A stretch of 64,000 nt of DNA from Streptococcus sp. SPS1 (GCF_030439915.1 NZ_JAQFJG010000004.1:62001-126000), one strand, 5' to 3'. Positions 23,901 to 34,095 are shown, numbered from the stretch's first letter. The notes: generated by a model from the letters alone, not told the origin. A program made the numbers and translations.

Positions 23901-24569
23901 GGTATTCACATCGCAACACCAGTCTTTGACGGAGCAAGTTCTGAAGACCTTTGGTCAACTGTTAAAGAAGCTGGTATGGATAGCGATGCTAAAACAATCC
24001 TTTACGATGGACGTACTGGGGAACCGTTTGATAACCGTGTTTCTGTCGGAGTCATGTACATGATCAAACTCCACCACATGGTTGACGATAAATTGCACGC
24101 GCGTTCAGTCGGACCTTACTCAACCGTTACCCAACAACCACTCGGAGGTAAAGCTCAGTTTGGTGGACAACGTTTCGGTGAGATGGAGGTTTGGGCTCTT
24201 GAAGCATATGGTGCATCAAATGTCCTTCAAGAAATCTTGACTTACAAGTCTGACGATATCAACGGACGTTTGAAAGCCTATGAAGCTATTACAAAAGGAA
24301 AACCAATTCCAAAACCAGGTGTTCCAGAATCCTTCCGAGTTCTTGTCAAAGAATTGCAATCTCTTGGTCTTGACATGCGTGTCCTAGACGAAGATGACCA
24401 AGAAGTGGAACTTCGCGACTTGGATGAAGGAATGGACGAAGATGTCATCCACGTAGATGACCTTGAAAAAGCCCGCGAAAAAGCAGCACAAGAGGCTAAA
24501 GCAGCCTTTGAAGCTGAAGAAGCTGAGAAAGCAACAAAAGCGGAAGCAACAGAAGAAGCTGCTGAGTAA
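20964..24569 (+). CDS. rpoB: DNA-directed RNA polymerase subunit beta
   Basis: 1201 residues, from a TTG start at 20964 set by AAAGGAG at 20950-20956 and the family start (M/L)[18 protein letters not shown]; the longer open frame upstream is not translated. The rifampicin-pocket segment [20 protein letters not shown] followed by [10 protein letters not shown] has the susceptible sequence at the common resistance positions. The C-terminal switch region ([17 protein letters not shown]) is intact, followed by an acidic/Ala-rich tail typical of streptococci. It forms the catalytic centre with beta-prime, encoded 38 bases downstream, and is expressed through the attenuated leader. Confidence 0.98.
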   Translation: MAGHDVQYGKHRTRRSFSRIKEVLDLPNLIEIQTDSFKDFLDHGLKEVFEDVLPISNFTDTMELEFVGYEIKEPKYTLEEARIHDASYSAPIFVTFRLINKETGEIKTQEVFFGDFPIMTEMGTFIINGGERIIVSQLVRSPGVYFNDKVDKNGKVGYGSTVIPNRGAWLELESDSKDIAYTRIDRTRKIPFTTLVRALGFSGDDEIFDIFGDSELVRNTVEKDIHKNPMDSRTDEALKEIYERLRPGEPKTAESSRSLLVARFFDPRRYDLAAVGRYKINKKLNVKTRLLNQTIAEPLVDPETGEILVEAGTIMTRSVIESIENHLDGDLNKIVYIPNDAAVVTEPVVLQKFKVVAPTDPDRVVTIIGNANPDDKVRIVTPADILAEMSYFLNLAEGLGRVDDIDHLGNRRIRAVGELLANQVRLGLSRMERNVRERMSVQDNEVLTPQQIINIRPVTAAVKEFFGSSQLSQFMDQHNPLSELSHKRRLSALGPGGLTRDRAGYEVRDVHYTHYGRMCPIETPEGPNIGLINNLSSYGHLNKYGFVQTPYRKVDRETGVVTNEIVWLTADEEDEFTVAQANSRLNEDGTFAEKVVMGRHQGVNQEYPANVVDYMDVSPKQVVAVATACIPFLENDDSNRALMGANMQRQAVPLINPQAPYVGTGMEYQAAHDSGAAVIAQYDGKVTYADADKVEVRREDGSLDVYHIQKFRRSNSGTAYNQRTLVKVGDVVEKGDFIADGPSMENGEMALGQNPIVAYMTWEGYNFEDAVIMSERLVKDDVYTSVHLEEYESETRDTKLGPEEITREIPNVGEDALKDLDEMGIIRIGAEVKEGDILVGKVTPKGEKDLSAEERLLHAIFGDKSREVRDTSLRVPHGADGVVRDVKIFTRANGDELQSGVNMLVRVYIAQKRKIKVGDKMAGRHGNKGVVSRIVPVEDMPYLPDGTPVDIMLNPLGVPSRMNIGQVMELHLGMAARTLGIHIATPVFDGASSEDLWSTVKEAGMDSDAKTILYDGRTGEPFDNRVSVGVMYMIKLHHMVDDKLHARSVGPYSTVTQQPLGGKAQFGGQRFGEMEVWALEAYGASNVLQEILTYKSDDINGRLKAYEAITKGKPIPKPGVPESFRVLVKELQSLGLDMRVLDEDDQEVELRDLDEGMDEDVIHVDDLEKAREKAAQEAKAAFEAEEAEKATKAEATEEAAE

Positions 24570-24607
24570 GAAAAAGCAGTTCACTTAGAATAGAAAGGGA
24601 AGAAATA

Positions 24608-27600
24608 GTGGTTGATGTAAATCGTTTTAAAAGTATGCAAATCACCCTAGCTTCTCCAAGCAAAGTCCGTTCATGGTCTTATGGAGAAGTCAAAAAACCT
24701 GAAACAATCAATTACCGTACCTTGAAACCAGAACGTGAAGGACTCTTTGATGAAGTGATCTTTGGTCCTACAAAAGACTGGGAATGTGCTTGTGGTAAAT
24801 ATAAACGCATTCGTTACAGAGGAATTGTTTGTGACCGTTGTGGGGTTGAAGTAACGCGTACGAAAGTTCGTCGTGAGCGTATGGGACATATCGAATTGAA
24901 AGCTCCTGTATCTCACATCTGGTACTTCAAGGGGATTCCAAGCCGTATGGGCTTGACCCTTGATATGAGTCCTCGTGCCCTCGAGGAAGTTATCTACTTT
25001 GCAGCTTATGTGGTGATTGATCCTAAGGATACACCACTTGAGCACAAGTCTATCATGACAGAGCGCGAATACCGTGAGCGCTTGCGTGAGTATGGTTATG
25101 GTTCATTTGTTGCCAAGATGGGTGCCGAAGCCATCCAAGACCTTTTGAAGCAAGTAGATCTTGAAAAAGAAATTGCTGAACTCAAAGAAGAATTGAAAAC
25201 AGCTACTGGGCAAAAACGTGTCAAAGCCATCCGTCGTTTGGATGTTTTGGATGCCTTTTACAAGTCTGGAAACAAACCTGAATGGATGATTCTCAACATT
25301 CTTCCGGTTATTCCACCAGATCTTCGTCCAATGTTGCAGTTGGATGGTGGCCGTTTTGCCTCATCTGACTTGAATGACCTTTACCGCCGTGTTATCAACC
25401 GTAACAACCGTTTGGCTCGTTTGCTTGAGTTGAATGCGCCTGGTATCATCGTTCAAAATGAGAAGCGTATGCTTCAAGAAGCGGTTGACGCTTTGATTGA
25501 CAATGGTCGTCGTGGTCGTCCAATCACAGGACCAGGTAGCCGTCCTCTTAAATCATTGAGCCACATGCTTAAAGGGAAACAAGGACGCTTCCGTCAAAAC
25601 TTGCTCGGTAAACGTGTTGACTTCTCAGGACGTTCCGTTATCGCCGTTGGTCCAACTCTTAAGATGTACCAATGTGGTGTGCCACGTGAAATGGCGATTG
25701 AGCTCTTTAAACCATTCGTGATGCGTGAAATCGTTGCCCGTGATATTGTGCAAAACGTCAAAGCAGCTAAACGCTTGGTGGAACGCGGAGACGAACGTAT
25801 CTGGGATATCCTTGAAGAAGTGATTAAAGAACACCCAGTGCTTTTGAACCGCGCACCGACCCTTCACCGTTTGGGTATCCAAGCCTTCGAGCCAGTCTTG
25901 ATTGATGGTAAGGCCCTTCGCTTGCATCCGCTTGTCTGTGAAGCCTACAATGCCGACTTTGACGGGGACCAAATGGCCATCCACGTACCGCTTTCAGAAG
26001 AAGCCCAAGCAGAAGCTCGTATCTTGATGCTAGCTGCTGAGCACATCTTGAACCCGAAAGATGGTAAACCAGTTGTTACTCCATCTCAGGACATGGTTTT
26101 GGGTAACTACTACTTGACCATGGAAGAAGCTGGTCGTGAAGGTGAAGGAATGGTCTTCAAAGACCGTGACGAAGCGGTTATGGCTTACCGTAATGGTTAT
26201 GTTCACCTTCACTCACGTGTTGGTATCGCAACAGATAGCTTCAACAAACCATGGACAGAAGAGCAAAAACACAAGGTCTTGCTTACAACAGTTGGTAAAA
26301 TCCTCTTCAACGACATCATGCCAGAGGGTCTACCATACTTGCAAGAACCAAACAATACCAACTTGACAGAAGGCGTTCCAGCTAAATATTTCTTGCCACT
26401 TGGTGGAGATATCAAGGAAGCTATCAGCAAACTTGAACTCAACCCTCCATTCAAGAAGAAAAATCTTGGAAATATCATCGCTGAAATCTTCAAACGTTTC
26501 CGTACGACAGAAACTTCTGCTCTACTTGACCGTATGAAGAACCTCGGTTACCACCACTCAACTCTTGCAGGATTGACAGTGGGTATTGCCGATATTCCAG
26601 TCGTTGATGACAAGGCTGAAATCATTGAAGAATCACACAAACGTGTAGAACAAATCACAAAACAATTCCGTCGTGGTATGATTACAGACGACGAGCGTTA
26701 CAATGCCGTTACAGCTGAATGGCGTGCTGCCCGTGAAAAACTAGAGAAACGTTTGATTGCCAACCAAGATCCTAAGAACCCAATCGTTATGATGATGGAC
26801 TCTGGAGCCCGTGGTAATATCTCAAACTTCTCACAGCTTGCCGGTATGCGTGGTCTGATGGCGGCTCCGAACGGACGTATCATGGAATTGCCAATCCTTT
26901 CAAACTTCCGTGAAGGTTTGTCAGTACTCGAAATGTTCTTCTCAACTCACGGTGCGCGTAAAGGTATGACCGATACGGCCCTTAAGACAGCCGACTCAGG
27001 TTACTTGACTCGTCGTTTGGTTGACGTTGCCCAAGACGTTATCATCCGTGAGGACGACTGTGGAACTGACCGTGGTCTCTTGATCCGTTCTATCGCAGAA
27101 GGAAAAGAGATGATCGAGTCTCTAGAAGAACGTCTCAATGGTCGTTACACTAAGAAAACTGTTAAACATCCAGAAACTGGTGCAGTGATTATCGGTCCAA
27201 ATGAGCTGATTACAGAAGACAAGGCGCGTGAAATTGTCAATGCTGGTGTGGAAGAAGTGACTATCCGCTCTGTATTTACATGTAACACTCGTCATGGTGT
27301 CTGCCGTCACTGTTATGGTATCAACTTGGCGACTGGTGATGCGGTTGAAGTTGGTGAAGCAGTTGGTACAATCGCTGCCCAATCTATCGGGGAACCTGGT
27401 ACACAGCTTACAATGCGTACCTTCCACACGGGTGGGGTTGCCTCAAATACCGATATCACTCAGGGTCTTCCTCGTGTCCAAGAAATCTTTGAAGCCCGCA
27501 ATCCTAAAGGGGAAGCGGTTATCACAGAGGTTAAAGGACAAGTTACAGCTATCGAAGAAGATGCATCAACTCGTACTAAGAAAGTCTTTGTTAAGGGTGA

Positions 27601-28285
27601 AACTGGTGAAGGTGAATACGTTGTTCCATTTACAGCTCGTATGCGTGTTGAAGTTGGGGACCAAGTAGCGCGTGGTGCTGCTCTTACAGAAGGTTCTATC
27701 CAACCAAAACGTCTCCTTGCAGTTCGTGATGTCTTGTCAGTTGAAACTTACCTTCTCGGTGAAGTACAAAAAGTTTACCGTAGCCAAGGGGTAGAAATCG
27801 GTGACAAACACATCGAGGTAATGGTTCGTCAAATGATTCGTAAAGTCCGTGTCATGGATCCAGGTGACACAGATCTTCTCATGGGTACCCTTATGGATAT
27901 CAATGACTTTACAGATGCTAACAAAGACGTCCTTATCGCAGGTGGAGTTCCAGCGACAGGTCGCCCAGTCCTCATGGGAATTACCAAAGCCTCACTTGAA
28001 ACAAATAGTTTCTTGTCAGCGGCTTCCTTCCAGGAAACAACTCGTGTCCTTACAGATGCAGCTATCCGTGGTAAGAAAGACCATCTCCTTGGACTTAAAG
28101 AAAATGTTATCATCGGTAAGATCATCCCAGCAGGTACTGGTATGGCTCGTTACCGTAACCTTGAACCACATGCTATCAACGAAGAAGAATACCTTAATCC
28201 TCCAGTAGAGGAAGAAGGAAATGAAGAAACAACAGAAGTAGTTGTGGATACTGCCGTTGAAACTGTGGAAGAAACAGTAGAATAA
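24608..28285 (+). CDS. rpoC: DNA-directed RNA polymerase subunit beta-prime
   Basis: 1225 residues with a GTG start (24608) behind AAAGGGAAG. N-terminal zinc ribbon ([20 protein letters not shown]), the Mg-chelating [10 protein letters not shown] loop near residue 450, the bridge-helix/trigger-loop region ([20 protein letters not shown]) and a second Cys cluster ([13 protein letters not shown]). It ends in a Glu/Val-rich tail. Operon partner of rpoB, ended by a strong hairpin. Nothing suggests truncation. Confidence 0.98.
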   Translation: MVDVNRFKSMQITLASPSKVRSWSYGEVKKPETINYRTLKPEREGLFDEVIFGPTKDWECACGKYKRIRYRGIVCDRCGVEVTRTKVRRERMGHIELKAPVSHIWYFKGIPSRMGLTLDMSPRALEEVIYFAAYVVIDPKDTPLEHKSIMTEREYRERLREYGYGSFVAKMGAEAIQDLLKQVDLEKEIAELKEELKTATGQKRVKAIRRLDVLDAFYKSGNKPEWMILNILPVIPPDLRPMLQLDGGRFASSDLNDLYRRVINRNNRLARLLELNAPGIIVQNEKRMLQEAVDALIDNGRRGRPITGPGSRPLKSLSHMLKGKQGRFRQNLLGKRVDFSGRSVIAVGPTLKMYQCGVPREMAIELFKPFVMREIVARDIVQNVKAAKRLVERGDERIWDILEEVIKEHPVLLNRAPTLHRLGIQAFEPVLIDGKALRLHPLVCEAYNADFDGDQMAIHVPLSEEAQAEARILMLAAEHILNPKDGKPVVTPSQDMVLGNYYLTMEEAGREGEGMVFKDRDEAVMAYRNGYVHLHSRVGIATDSFNKPWTEEQKHKVLLTTVGKILFNDIMPEGLPYLQEPNNTNLTEGVPAKYFLPLGGDIKEAISKLELNPPFKKKNLGNIIAEIFKRFRTTETSALLDRMKNLGYHHSTLAGLTVGIADIPVVDDKAEIIEESHKRVEQITKQFRRGMITDDERYNAVTAEWRAAREKLEKRLIANQDPKNPIVMMMDSGARGNISNFSQLAGMRGLMAAPNGRIMELPILSNFREGLSVLEMFFSTHGARKGMTDTALKTADSGYLTRRLVDVAQDVIIREDDCGTDRGLLIRSIAEGKEMIESLEERLNGRYTKKTVKHPETGAVIIGPNELITEDKAREIVNAGVEEVTIRSVFTCNTRHGVCRHCYGINLATGDAVEVGEAVGTIAAQSIGEPGTQLTMRTFHTGGVASNTDITQGLPRVQEIFEARNPKGEAVITEVKGQVTAIEEDASTRTKKVFVKGETGEGEYVVPFTARMRVEVGDQVARGAALTEGSIQPKRLLAVRDVLSVETYLLGEVQKVYRSQGVEIGDKHIEVMVRQMIRKVRVMDPGDTDLLMGTLMDINDFTDANKDVLIAGGVPATGRPVLMGITKASLETNSFLSAASFQETTRVLTDAAIRGKKDHLLGLKENVIIGKIIPAGTGMARYRNLEPHAINEEEYLNPPVEEEGNEETTEVVVDTAVETVEETVE

Positions 28286-28293
28286 GAGAGAAT

Positions 28294-28323
28294 GAGAGAG
28301 CCCTCGGGTTCTCTTTCTCTTTT
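28294..28323 (+). terminator. rpoC terminator
   Basis: GAGAGCCC-TC-GGGTTCTC with a T/C-rich tail, eight bases after the stop. Confidence 0.8.
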
Positions 28324-28366
28324 TCTGAAAACTTTCTCCATTTTTCCATGAAATGTGGTAAAATAA

Positions 28367-28606
28367 TACTCAATGAAAATCAAAGAGCAAACTAGGAAAC
28401 TATCCGCAGGTTGTTCAAAGCACTGCTTTGAGGTTGTAGATAGAACTGACGAAGTCAGCTCAAAACACTGTTTTGAGGTTGTGGATAGAACTGACGAAGT
28501 CAGCTCAAAGCACTGCTTTGAGGTTGTAGATAAGACTGACGAAGTCAGTAACATATACCTACGGCAAGGCGACGTTGACGTGGTTTGAAGAGGTTTTCGA
28601 AGAGTA
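28367..28606. repeat. BOX element (A1-B2-C1) in the ndk leader
   Basis: TACTCAATGAAAATCAAAG to TTTTCGAAGAGTA with three ACTGACGAAGTCAG cores at 45-base spacing and the CTACGGCAAGGCGACG boxA signature. An extended -10 TGGTAAAAT (28356-28364) lies directly upstream, so transcripts into ndk would carry the whole element. Confidence 0.93.
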
Positions 28607-28637
28607 TAAAAGAAAGAAGCTGACAAAGGAGACAGGG

Positions 28638-29054
28638 ATGGAACAAACATTTTTTATCATTAAACCAGACGGTGTAAAAAGAGGACTAGTGGGTGAAGTG
28701 TTGAAACGCATCGAACAACGTGGATTTACAATCGAAAAATTGGAGTTGCGTTCACAGATTTCAGAAGAGCTGATTGACCAGCACTATCAGGACTTAGTTG
28801 ACCAGAGTTTTTACCCACTGATTTGTGAATTTATGACTTCAGGCCCGGTTCTTGTGGGTGTCATTTCTGGTCCTAAAGTAATCGAAACTTGGCGGACCAT
28901 GATGGGTGCAACTCGTCCAGAAGAAGCTTTACCAGGGACTATTCGAGGTGATTTTGCAAAAGCGGCTGGAGAAAATGAGGTTATTCAAAATGTTGTTGTA
29001 CATGGTTCAGATTCAGAAGAGTCAGCTAAGCGAGAAATTGCTCTTTGGTTTTAA
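28638..29054 (+). CDS. ndk: Nucleoside diphosphate kinase
   Basis: 138 residues. It transfers the gamma phosphate from ATP to NDPs through a phospho-His intermediate. [20 protein letters not shown] at the start, [20 protein letters not shown], and catalytic His122 in [19 protein letters not shown] 28638 follows AAAGGAG; the frame extending upstream into BOX sequence is not part of the protein. It is separated from rpoC by a terminator and a BOX element. Confidence 0.96.
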   Translation: MEQTFFIIKPDGVKRGLVGEVLKRIEQRGFTIEKLELRSQISEELIDQHYQDLVDQSFYPLICEFMTSGPVLVGVISGPKVIETWRTMMGATRPEEALPGTIRGDFAKAAGENEVIQNVVVHGSDSEESAKREIALWF

Positions 29055-29128
29055 GAGTGAATTGGCTCAATCAATTGGTTAAAAAACTCATTTGAATAGA
29101 AAGTATAGTCAATTAGTTTAAGATATGA

Positions 29129-29172
29129 CGCATGATATCAAACTTTTTAGTTTTTGATATGGTGCGTTTTTT
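29129..29172 (+). terminator. Terminator-like hairpin after ndk
   Basis: ACGCA...TATCAAA pairs with TTTGATA...TGCGT around a T-rich loop, followed by a T run. The stem has internal mismatches. Confidence 0.6.
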
Positions 29173-29204
29173 GATTAAGTGACTATTAGTTCGTATCGCT
29201 CCGT

Positions 29205-29337
29205 TAGGTGCAAGACAAAAAACACCCGCTATGCGGGTGCGCGTCGAAGGTTATACCAAAAAACTCCAAACGCGATACAATAAAGGTGTTCAAGCCAATT
29301 GTAAAGCGAAAGGTGAAAAATATGGCACAAAAGGTTC
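29205..29337 (+). mobile_element. IS200/IS605-type left-end remnant
   Basis: Contains the sub-terminal hairpin CACCCGC-TAT-GCGGGTG (29223-29239) characteristic of streptococcal IS200 ends. About 80 bases later comes GCGAAAGGTG and an ATG reading MAQK, which matches the start of the IS200 TnpA transposase as I recall it; the frame then breaks at once. The rest of tnpA is missing, so this is a dead relic. The remainder of the 29054-29409 gap holds no gene. Confidence 0.6.
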
Positions 29338-29408
29338 TTTTGTCCTGTTCTTGTTTCAATCAACTATAATATTTAAGTAACTCATCGTGCAATTAAAAAC
29401 AAGGATTT

Positions 29409-30041
29409 TTATTTCAGACGATCCATCGTGAACACTTCATCAGCCATCTCCCAAATTGCCGGATTATGTGTTGCGATAATGATTAGCCTATTATCATCTC
29501 GAAGAGATAGCAAAATCTCCATAATCAACTGAGAGGTTGCTGGGTCTATTGAAGCTGTTGGCTCATCTGCCAGAATAAGGGGTGGATTCTTTAAGATAAC
29601 TTTTGCCAAGGCAACCCGTTGCGATTCTCCGCCCGATAACTCAAAGATGCGCTTATCTAGGTCAAGATAAGCCAGGCCGACCTGTTCTAAAGCCTGCTTC
29701 TGCCTCAACCGCTGTTCCGACCGACTCAACTTTTGACCAATGAGACCTAGCTTAAGGTTTTCTTCAATACTTTGGTTTTCAATTAAGCCAAAGTTCTGGA
29801 AGAGGTAGCCCAATTCGTGACGGAAAAAATCACTCGATTTATAATTGGCCAAGTCTTTACCTCGGTAAAAAATCGTCCCATCATAAGATTCTAATTTCCC
29901 AATCATATTCATCAAGGTTGTTTTTCCGCTACCACTTGAACCAATTAAGGCATAGACTTTTCCAGCCTCAAATGTCATTGAAAGATTCGAAAATAACTCT
30001 CGTTCTCCAAAAGATTTACTCACCTGTTTAAGTTCAATCAT
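29409..30041 (-). CDS. ABC transporter ATP-binding protein of a lactococcin-972-type bacteriocin system
   Basis: 210 residues: Walker A GSSGSGKTT near 34-42, Q-loop in LGYLFQNFGLIE, signature LSGGESQRVALAK, Walker B LILADEPTASID and switch His in IIATHNPAIWE. It begins GGAGGTTAAT-ATG at the end of the preceding membrane-protein gene, so the two are translationally coupled. The sequence type (FQNFGLIENQSIEENL) is that of ATPases paired with DUF1430 proteins in lactococcin-972-like loci. It likely exports the bacteriocin or gives immunity. The precursor gene upstream is broken. Confidence 0.88.
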   Translation of the reverse strand: MIELKQVSKSFGERELFSNLSMTFEAGKVYALIGSSGSGKTTLMNMIGKLESYDGTIFYRGKDLANYKSSDFFRHELGYLFQNFGLIENQSIEENLKLGLIGQKLSRSEQRLRQKQALEQVGLAYLDLDKRIFELSGGESQRVALAKVILKNPPLILADEPTASIDPATSQLIMEILLSLRDDNRLIIIATHNPAIWEMADEVFTMDRLK

Positions 30042-30042
30042 A

Positions 30043-32058
30043 TTAACCTCCCTTCAAAACAAGCATGGACATCTTGTTTTCTTTCTGCATTTGGACATGT
30101 AACTGTAAAAGAGATAGACCAGTAAAGAGTAACAAGACTAAGAAAGCAACTACTATCTCTATCATAAGAAATACACTCGCAACAAATCCCAGTAAAAACA
30201 CACCCAGTTGAGCAAAGAGATAAGTGCGATGGATTTCTAAGAACCTGAGACCTGCAATGCGTTTGATAAAAATGGCACGTCTAAATTCTTCAAAGTAGAG
30301 CCTATTCATAGTGTTAAACAACAAGATTGAAGTTGCAATCCCAAGCACAGCTCCTGCTAGCATTACCCAACGTTCCCTCTGGATATTATCCAATAATGTG
30401 ATGTAGTTGTGGTAACCTGTTTGCATTTCTGAGACCCAATTTTCAATGCCTTGTCTCTGGATAAGCTCCTGGGCATCAGACAATTGATTAAAGAGAACGT
30501 AGTTCTGTACTGCGTCTACCCAAAACACAATGGACTGTGGACCAGTTGATTGGGGTGTTATAACAATGATGATTGGATCTTTCAAAAACTGCTGGTAAGA
30601 AATAGGGGTCGTATTATACACAAAACGATCATGACCTGATTCCAAATAACCTACCGTAGCAGTCATTTGCTGTCGTTCATCTTTACTAGACATGCGACTG
30701 GTTAAGTCGTCTTCAAAAACAGATTTATAATGTTCTTCCTCTGAACGGAGGTGTTCAGGCAGCAATAAGACAAACTCCCCTACATCAAGGTGATTCATCT
30801 TTTGCTTAATAGTTGTATCTACAGGAATGTTTTGACGCTCCAAGTATTGCGGTGTGACGATAAGGACATTGCCATTCGGGCTGTAATTGTGCCATTCTGT
30901 AGAGGTTGTCAAGTTTTTGGAGGAAGCCATGCCATTTTGCAAAGTACGGTCAATTAACTGGTGTCTAGATAAGAAAGCCTTTTGTTCTGAAACAGCCAGA
31001 TCCATCAATTGATACCAAGTTCTGAGTTTTCTTTGAGCTTGTTCATCAAAACCAGGACTCGTTCCTTCACGGCTGATTGATAGGATAGTCAGTTGCCTTT
31101 CCTGACTCCAAACCTCTTGTCCAATCCGATGCTGTTGCCAGGCTTGGGAATACTTTAAGCTACTCCCTATTCCCAGCGTTACAATAATAATCGCTAATAG
31201 TTGACCGATTAAAATCAAACTAATGATTCCTCTGACAGGCACTTGCCCTTTTATAATCTGCATCAGGTGTATCTTTTTTATCCCAACTGCGAAGAGTTGA
31301 GCGAAAAACAGGGAGATCGACAACAAGATGAGATTATAACAGAGCAAGCCTGCTCCTATGGTCATTAGGGATTGCGTTGGAAGCGACAGAATTTTTTGCA
31401 TAAGAATGGCGAGCACGCCAGCTAAACTGAAACCAACAGCTATCCCTTTCAAATCCTCACCAACTGGTCTAAGGAAAATGGACCACCGTTTCTCTCCTGA
31501 AATGAGGCGAATGCCCGACGACCGTAATTGGCTAATTTGACTAATTAAAGTCAGTGCTCCAAAGGTTAAGATGAAAATCAATAGACTGATTAACTGAAAT
31601 CCGTTACTAAAGATAGCCATTAACGTAGATAGTTTAGATGGAATTGTCAGGTGCATGTTAGTCAAGCCAAGTTGACTTAGCTCCTCCCTTAGCAAGTGAA
31701 TATCTAGGTTTCCATTGAATACAAAATAGTTTGTTTCAACACTACTACTTTGAGCATCTTCTAGATTTTTTTCCTGTAGCCCATCAGGCAACTTTCCGTT
31801 CCCAAAGGTCGTATAAGAAAACACTGGAGTACCTTCTGAGTTAGGATCCTGGTGTTGAATCGCAATAAAGCTATCCGTTTCTTCTGCTAGTTTTTCCAAG
31901 CGTGTAGCAACATGTTGAAAAGTTGTTTCAGGGGAAGAATCATGTACAACAACGTTGGGGTAATAATGGGAGACATATGTATCAGTCCAAATGGTAAATA
32001 CCCAAACAAAGAACAAACTAGCAAGCAGGTTGGATATGAGTATAAATAATTTTTTCAT
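30043..32058 (-). CDS. Bacteriocin-associated integral membrane protein (DUF1430-like)
   Basis: 671 residues. An N-terminal TM segment (LFILISNLLASLFFVWVF) precedes an extracytoplasmic stretch with VVVHDSSPETTFQHVATRLEKLAEE, several TM helices at about 150-310 (FQLISLLIFILTFGALTLI, LIGQLLAIIIVTLGIG), a second large extracytoplasmic region and three C-terminal TM helices. This is the architecture of the putative permease/immunity protein of lactococcin-972 systems. It pairs with the ATPase gene two bases downstream. It is full length with no visible damage, unlike the precursor gene. Confidence 0.85.
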   Translation of the reverse strand: MKKLFILISNLLASLFFVWVFTIWTDTYVSHYYPNVVVHDSSPETTFQHVATRLEKLAEETDSFIAIQHQDPNSEGTPVFSYTTFGNGKLPDGLQEKNLEDAQSSSVETNYFVFNGNLDIHLLREELSQLGLTNMHLTIPSKLSTLMAIFSNGFQLISLLIFILTFGALTLISQISQLRSSGIRLISGEKRWSIFLRPVGEDLKGIAVGFSLAGVLAILMQKILSLPTQSLMTIGAGLLCYNLILLSISLFFAQLFAVGIKKIHLMQIIKGQVPVRGIISLILIGQLLAIIIVTLGIGSSLKYSQAWQQHRIGQEVWSQERQLTILSISREGTSPGFDEQAQRKLRTWYQLMDLAVSEQKAFLSRHQLIDRTLQNGMASSKNLTTSTEWHNYSPNGNVLIVTPQYLERQNIPVDTTIKQKMNHLDVGEFVLLLPEHLRSEEEHYKSVFEDDLTSRMSSKDERQQMTATVGYLESGHDRFVYNTTPISYQQFLKDPIIIVITPQSTGPQSIVFWVDAVQNYVLFNQLSDAQELIQRQGIENWVSEMQTGYHNYITLLDNIQRERWVMLAGAVLGIATSILLFNTMNRLYFEEFRRAIFIKRIAGLRFLEIHRTYLFAQLGVFLLGFVASVFLMIEIVVAFLVLLLFTGLSLLQLHVQMQKENKMSMLVLKGG

Positions 32059-32173
32059 AGTGCATTCCTTATTCTAAAATAGAGGACAGAAATACCCATG
32101 CCCTCTATAAACTAACAAGCTTACTAAACTATTGATAAAAGAATCTTCTTCAATTATTCTTTACCATCCCGCA

Positions 32174-32313
32174 TCAAATGTAACTTGCTCCCCAATTATT
32201 TGGATCATGATAGCCTCCATAGGTCCACTCGCCACCACGGTGAGAAGCTACCAAAACAGGAAGAGCCAAACTAAATGCCAAAACGGCAAGGGATGATGCA
32301 ACTACATATTTTA
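32174..32313 (-). pseudogene. Degraded lactococcin-972-family bacteriocin precursor
   Basis: The minus strand reads KYVVASSLAVLAFSLALPVL as a signal peptide, then VASHRGGEWTYGG and HDPNNWGAS, the aromatic/Gly/Asn-rich start of mature lactococcin-972-like peptides, and stops at 32174. It has no start codon: TAA lies immediately before Lys, although a strong SD (GGAGG) remains at 32353-32357. After the stop, another frame reads LHLMRDGKE, a plausible lost C-terminus. It directly precedes the intact export pair. Confidence 0.75.
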
Positions 32314-32568
32314 ATTAGAAATCTCAGTCTGAATTATAGTATCCTATTTTTTCCTCCTTTCTAACTGCATGTTCCTTTCTACAGACAGAGATCTAATTTT
32401 ATAAACCAATCTTAAATACTTTAGATTTTGTAACTCATAATTTTCAACAGTTGGTTAACTATGAAAGCATTTTATCAAACATCTCCATTCTTATATCTAT
32501 CTGGTATTGTTACAAGCTCTCATCAGAATACCTTTCTCTAAATAGTTGAATTTTAAAGTAATACGACA

Positions 32569-32760
32569 TCAATCAGCCTTCCCAACATCAAGACCATTGG
32601 ACTTCTTTTGTGATTACACTCGAATCTCCAATTGTTTATTCTTCTGAATGAATTGTTGGTAAGGAATTGTATTACTAAACGTAAAAACACCTAGTAATGC
32701 TAATATAGCTAATTTTTGAATTCCACGATTATTTTCATTCGTGAAACCCTTTTCTTTTTC
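32569..32760 (-). pseudogene. phrA: Degraded phrA pheromone precursor gene
   Basis: The minus strand gives a PhrA-like prepeptide: KGFTNENNRGIQKLAILALL (basic then hydrophobic), then SNTIPYQQFIQKNKQLEI, and after an in-frame TAA the C-terminal signal SNGLDVGKAD followed by TGA. LDVGKAD is the mature pneumococcal PhrA signal as I recall it. The break is explained by two small deletions: one base in ATT(T)CG restores SSVITKEV, and two more bases restore SNGLDVGKAD. The start codon is also missing. It is divergent from the intact tprA gene. Confidence 0.75.
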
Positions 32761-32863
32761 GTTATCCTTATTTTAACAGATATATTTTATTTAGCCAAGC
32801 ATTTTTATGTAATTTTTGACTTTTTTTTATTTATTATCGTAAAGAATTATTTATTCCTTTAAC

Positions 32864-32892
32864 TTGCTATTTTGAACTAAAAATTTTATAAT
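32864..32892 (+). promoter_or_regulatory. tprA promoter
   Basis: TTGCTA (32864-32869), 17-base spacer, TATAAT (32887-32892). Confidence 0.65.
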
Positions 32893-32926
32893 GAAATTAA
32901 GCAAATAGGAAGGTTTATTATCTTTA

Positions 32927-33790
32927 ATGAATACACTCGCAGAGAAATTCAGATTGAAAAGAAAAGAGTTGAGACTCTCCCAACAAACTCTTGCAGAAGG
33001 AATTTGTGAACAAAGCCAGATTAGTAAAATTGAGAGAGGGCATTTCATTCCCTCCGCAGACCTTTTGTTCAAACTCTCCCAACGACTCGAAGTGCCATTA
33101 GATTATTTTTTTAATGAACAAATTGAAATTAAATCTAACCTCTCTAATTTCAAGCAATTATCTGCTCGACTATTAGATGACAGAAATTATGACAATTTGG
33201 AATATATTTATAGAATAGAGATTGAACGAAGTACTTTTCTAACACTAGAAGACCGAACTTACCTTGAATGGATTAAAGCTATTATTGACTTCTATCAATA
33301 TGACAGTAAGTGTGAGGCTATTTCTTCATTGGAAAATATATTATTAAAAGTAGCCTCAACTACTCTGATTTATTTAAAGGCATTGAATACTCTATCTAAC
33401 TTCTATTCCTTAGTAGGTCGTGAACAAGAATATGAGGCAAACTACTCTCATTTGATGGAGTTATATCAGACAAAAAATTTTGAGCATCAAGAGTTTTTAT
33501 TTGGCTACATCAGAGTTCGTTACAACTACGCTCACTACCTAGTGTCAAAGGAAAAATATAACGAAGCCATCCAAGAAGCTCTTGAGACGATTGAACTCTG
33601 TAAACAAAGACAGACAAGCTACCAACTGGCTCCTCTACTTATTCTTGTAGGAAATGCTGGAGCCAAATTTCTAGACAAAGAACAAGTCAAAAATTATTAT
33701 ATAGAAGCAAGAGAGTTATGTAAGATTTATAACAATCCTTTAATGTTGATGAAGATAGAAAATTATTTGAAGGAATTAGATACTGTTTAG
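32927..33790 (+). CDS. tprA: TprA-type PlcR-family regulator (PhrA receptor)
   Basis: 287 residues. XRE helix-turn-helix at 5-60 (EKFRLKRKELRLSQQTLAEG, then QSQISKIERGHFIPSA), then a TPR-like helical domain (YLKALNTLSNFYSLVGREQEYEANY; NEAIQEALETIELCK; VKNYYIEARELCKIY). In pneumococcus TprA represses its own locus and an adjacent lantibiotic cluster until the PhrA heptapeptide binds. Here it is intact, but the neighbouring phrA gene is broken and the adjacent cluster is lactococcin-972-like instead. AGGAAGG lies 13 bases upstream of the ATG. The tprA name rests on the neighbouring phrA relic and the sequence type. Confidence 0.82.
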   Translation: MNTLAEKFRLKRKELRLSQQTLAEGICEQSQISKIERGHFIPSADLLFKLSQRLEVPLDYFFNEQIEIKSNLSNFKQLSARLLDDRNYDNLEYIYRIEIERSTFLTLEDRTYLEWIKAIIDFYQYDSKCEAISSLENILLKVASTTLIYLKALNTLSNFYSLVGREQEYEANYSHLMELYQTKNFEHQEFLFGYIRVRYNYAHYLVSKEKYNEAIQEALETIELCKQRQTSYQLAPLLILVGNAGAKFLDKEQVKNYYIEARELCKIYNNPLMLMKIENYLKELDTV

Positions 33791-33834
33791 TTAATCTTGA
33801 CATTATAGTTTTTCTGAAACGTTAAATAACCTGT

Positions 33835-33867
33835 AAGGCTGATAGTGAAATGAATACTATCAGCCTT
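33835..33867 (+). terminator. tprA terminator
   Basis: Perfect 12-bp stem AAGGCTGATAGT/ACTATCAGCCTT, nine-base loop, followed by ATTT. Confidence 0.8.
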
Positions 33868-33879
33868 ATTTCAAGTTTA

Positions 33880-33990
33880 TATTCTTCGAAAATCTCTTCA
33901 AACCACGTCAGTTCTAACTCCAACCTCAAAACAGTGTTTTGAGAAACCTGTGGCTAGCATCCTAGTTTGCTCTTTGATTTTCATTGAGTA
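33880..33990. repeat. Short, inverted BOX element (A-C, decayed)
   Basis: Runs boxA to boxC on the plus strand: TATTCTTCGAAAATCTC ... CTTTGATTTTCATTGAGTA. It lacks the ACTGACGAAGTCAG core and part of boxA, and its first end is TATTC rather than TACTC, so it is degenerate. Confidence 0.85.
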
Positions 33991-34095
33991 TTAGTCTCTC
34001 GTGTTTGTTTAGCGTCTAAAAGAGACATTTGAGAAGATTGGAAACAGTTCTCTCTTTTCTCCTAGTATAATGATTGGTAGGAAGGGAGAGAAAAG

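Noticed and set aside
28373..28588. 71-codon frame before ndk
   Set aside because: Translated BOX element; the same peptide pattern recurs in every BOX.
29129..29409. A functional IS200 transposase gene
   Set aside because: Only the left-end hairpin and a four-residue start are present; the frame breaks immediately.
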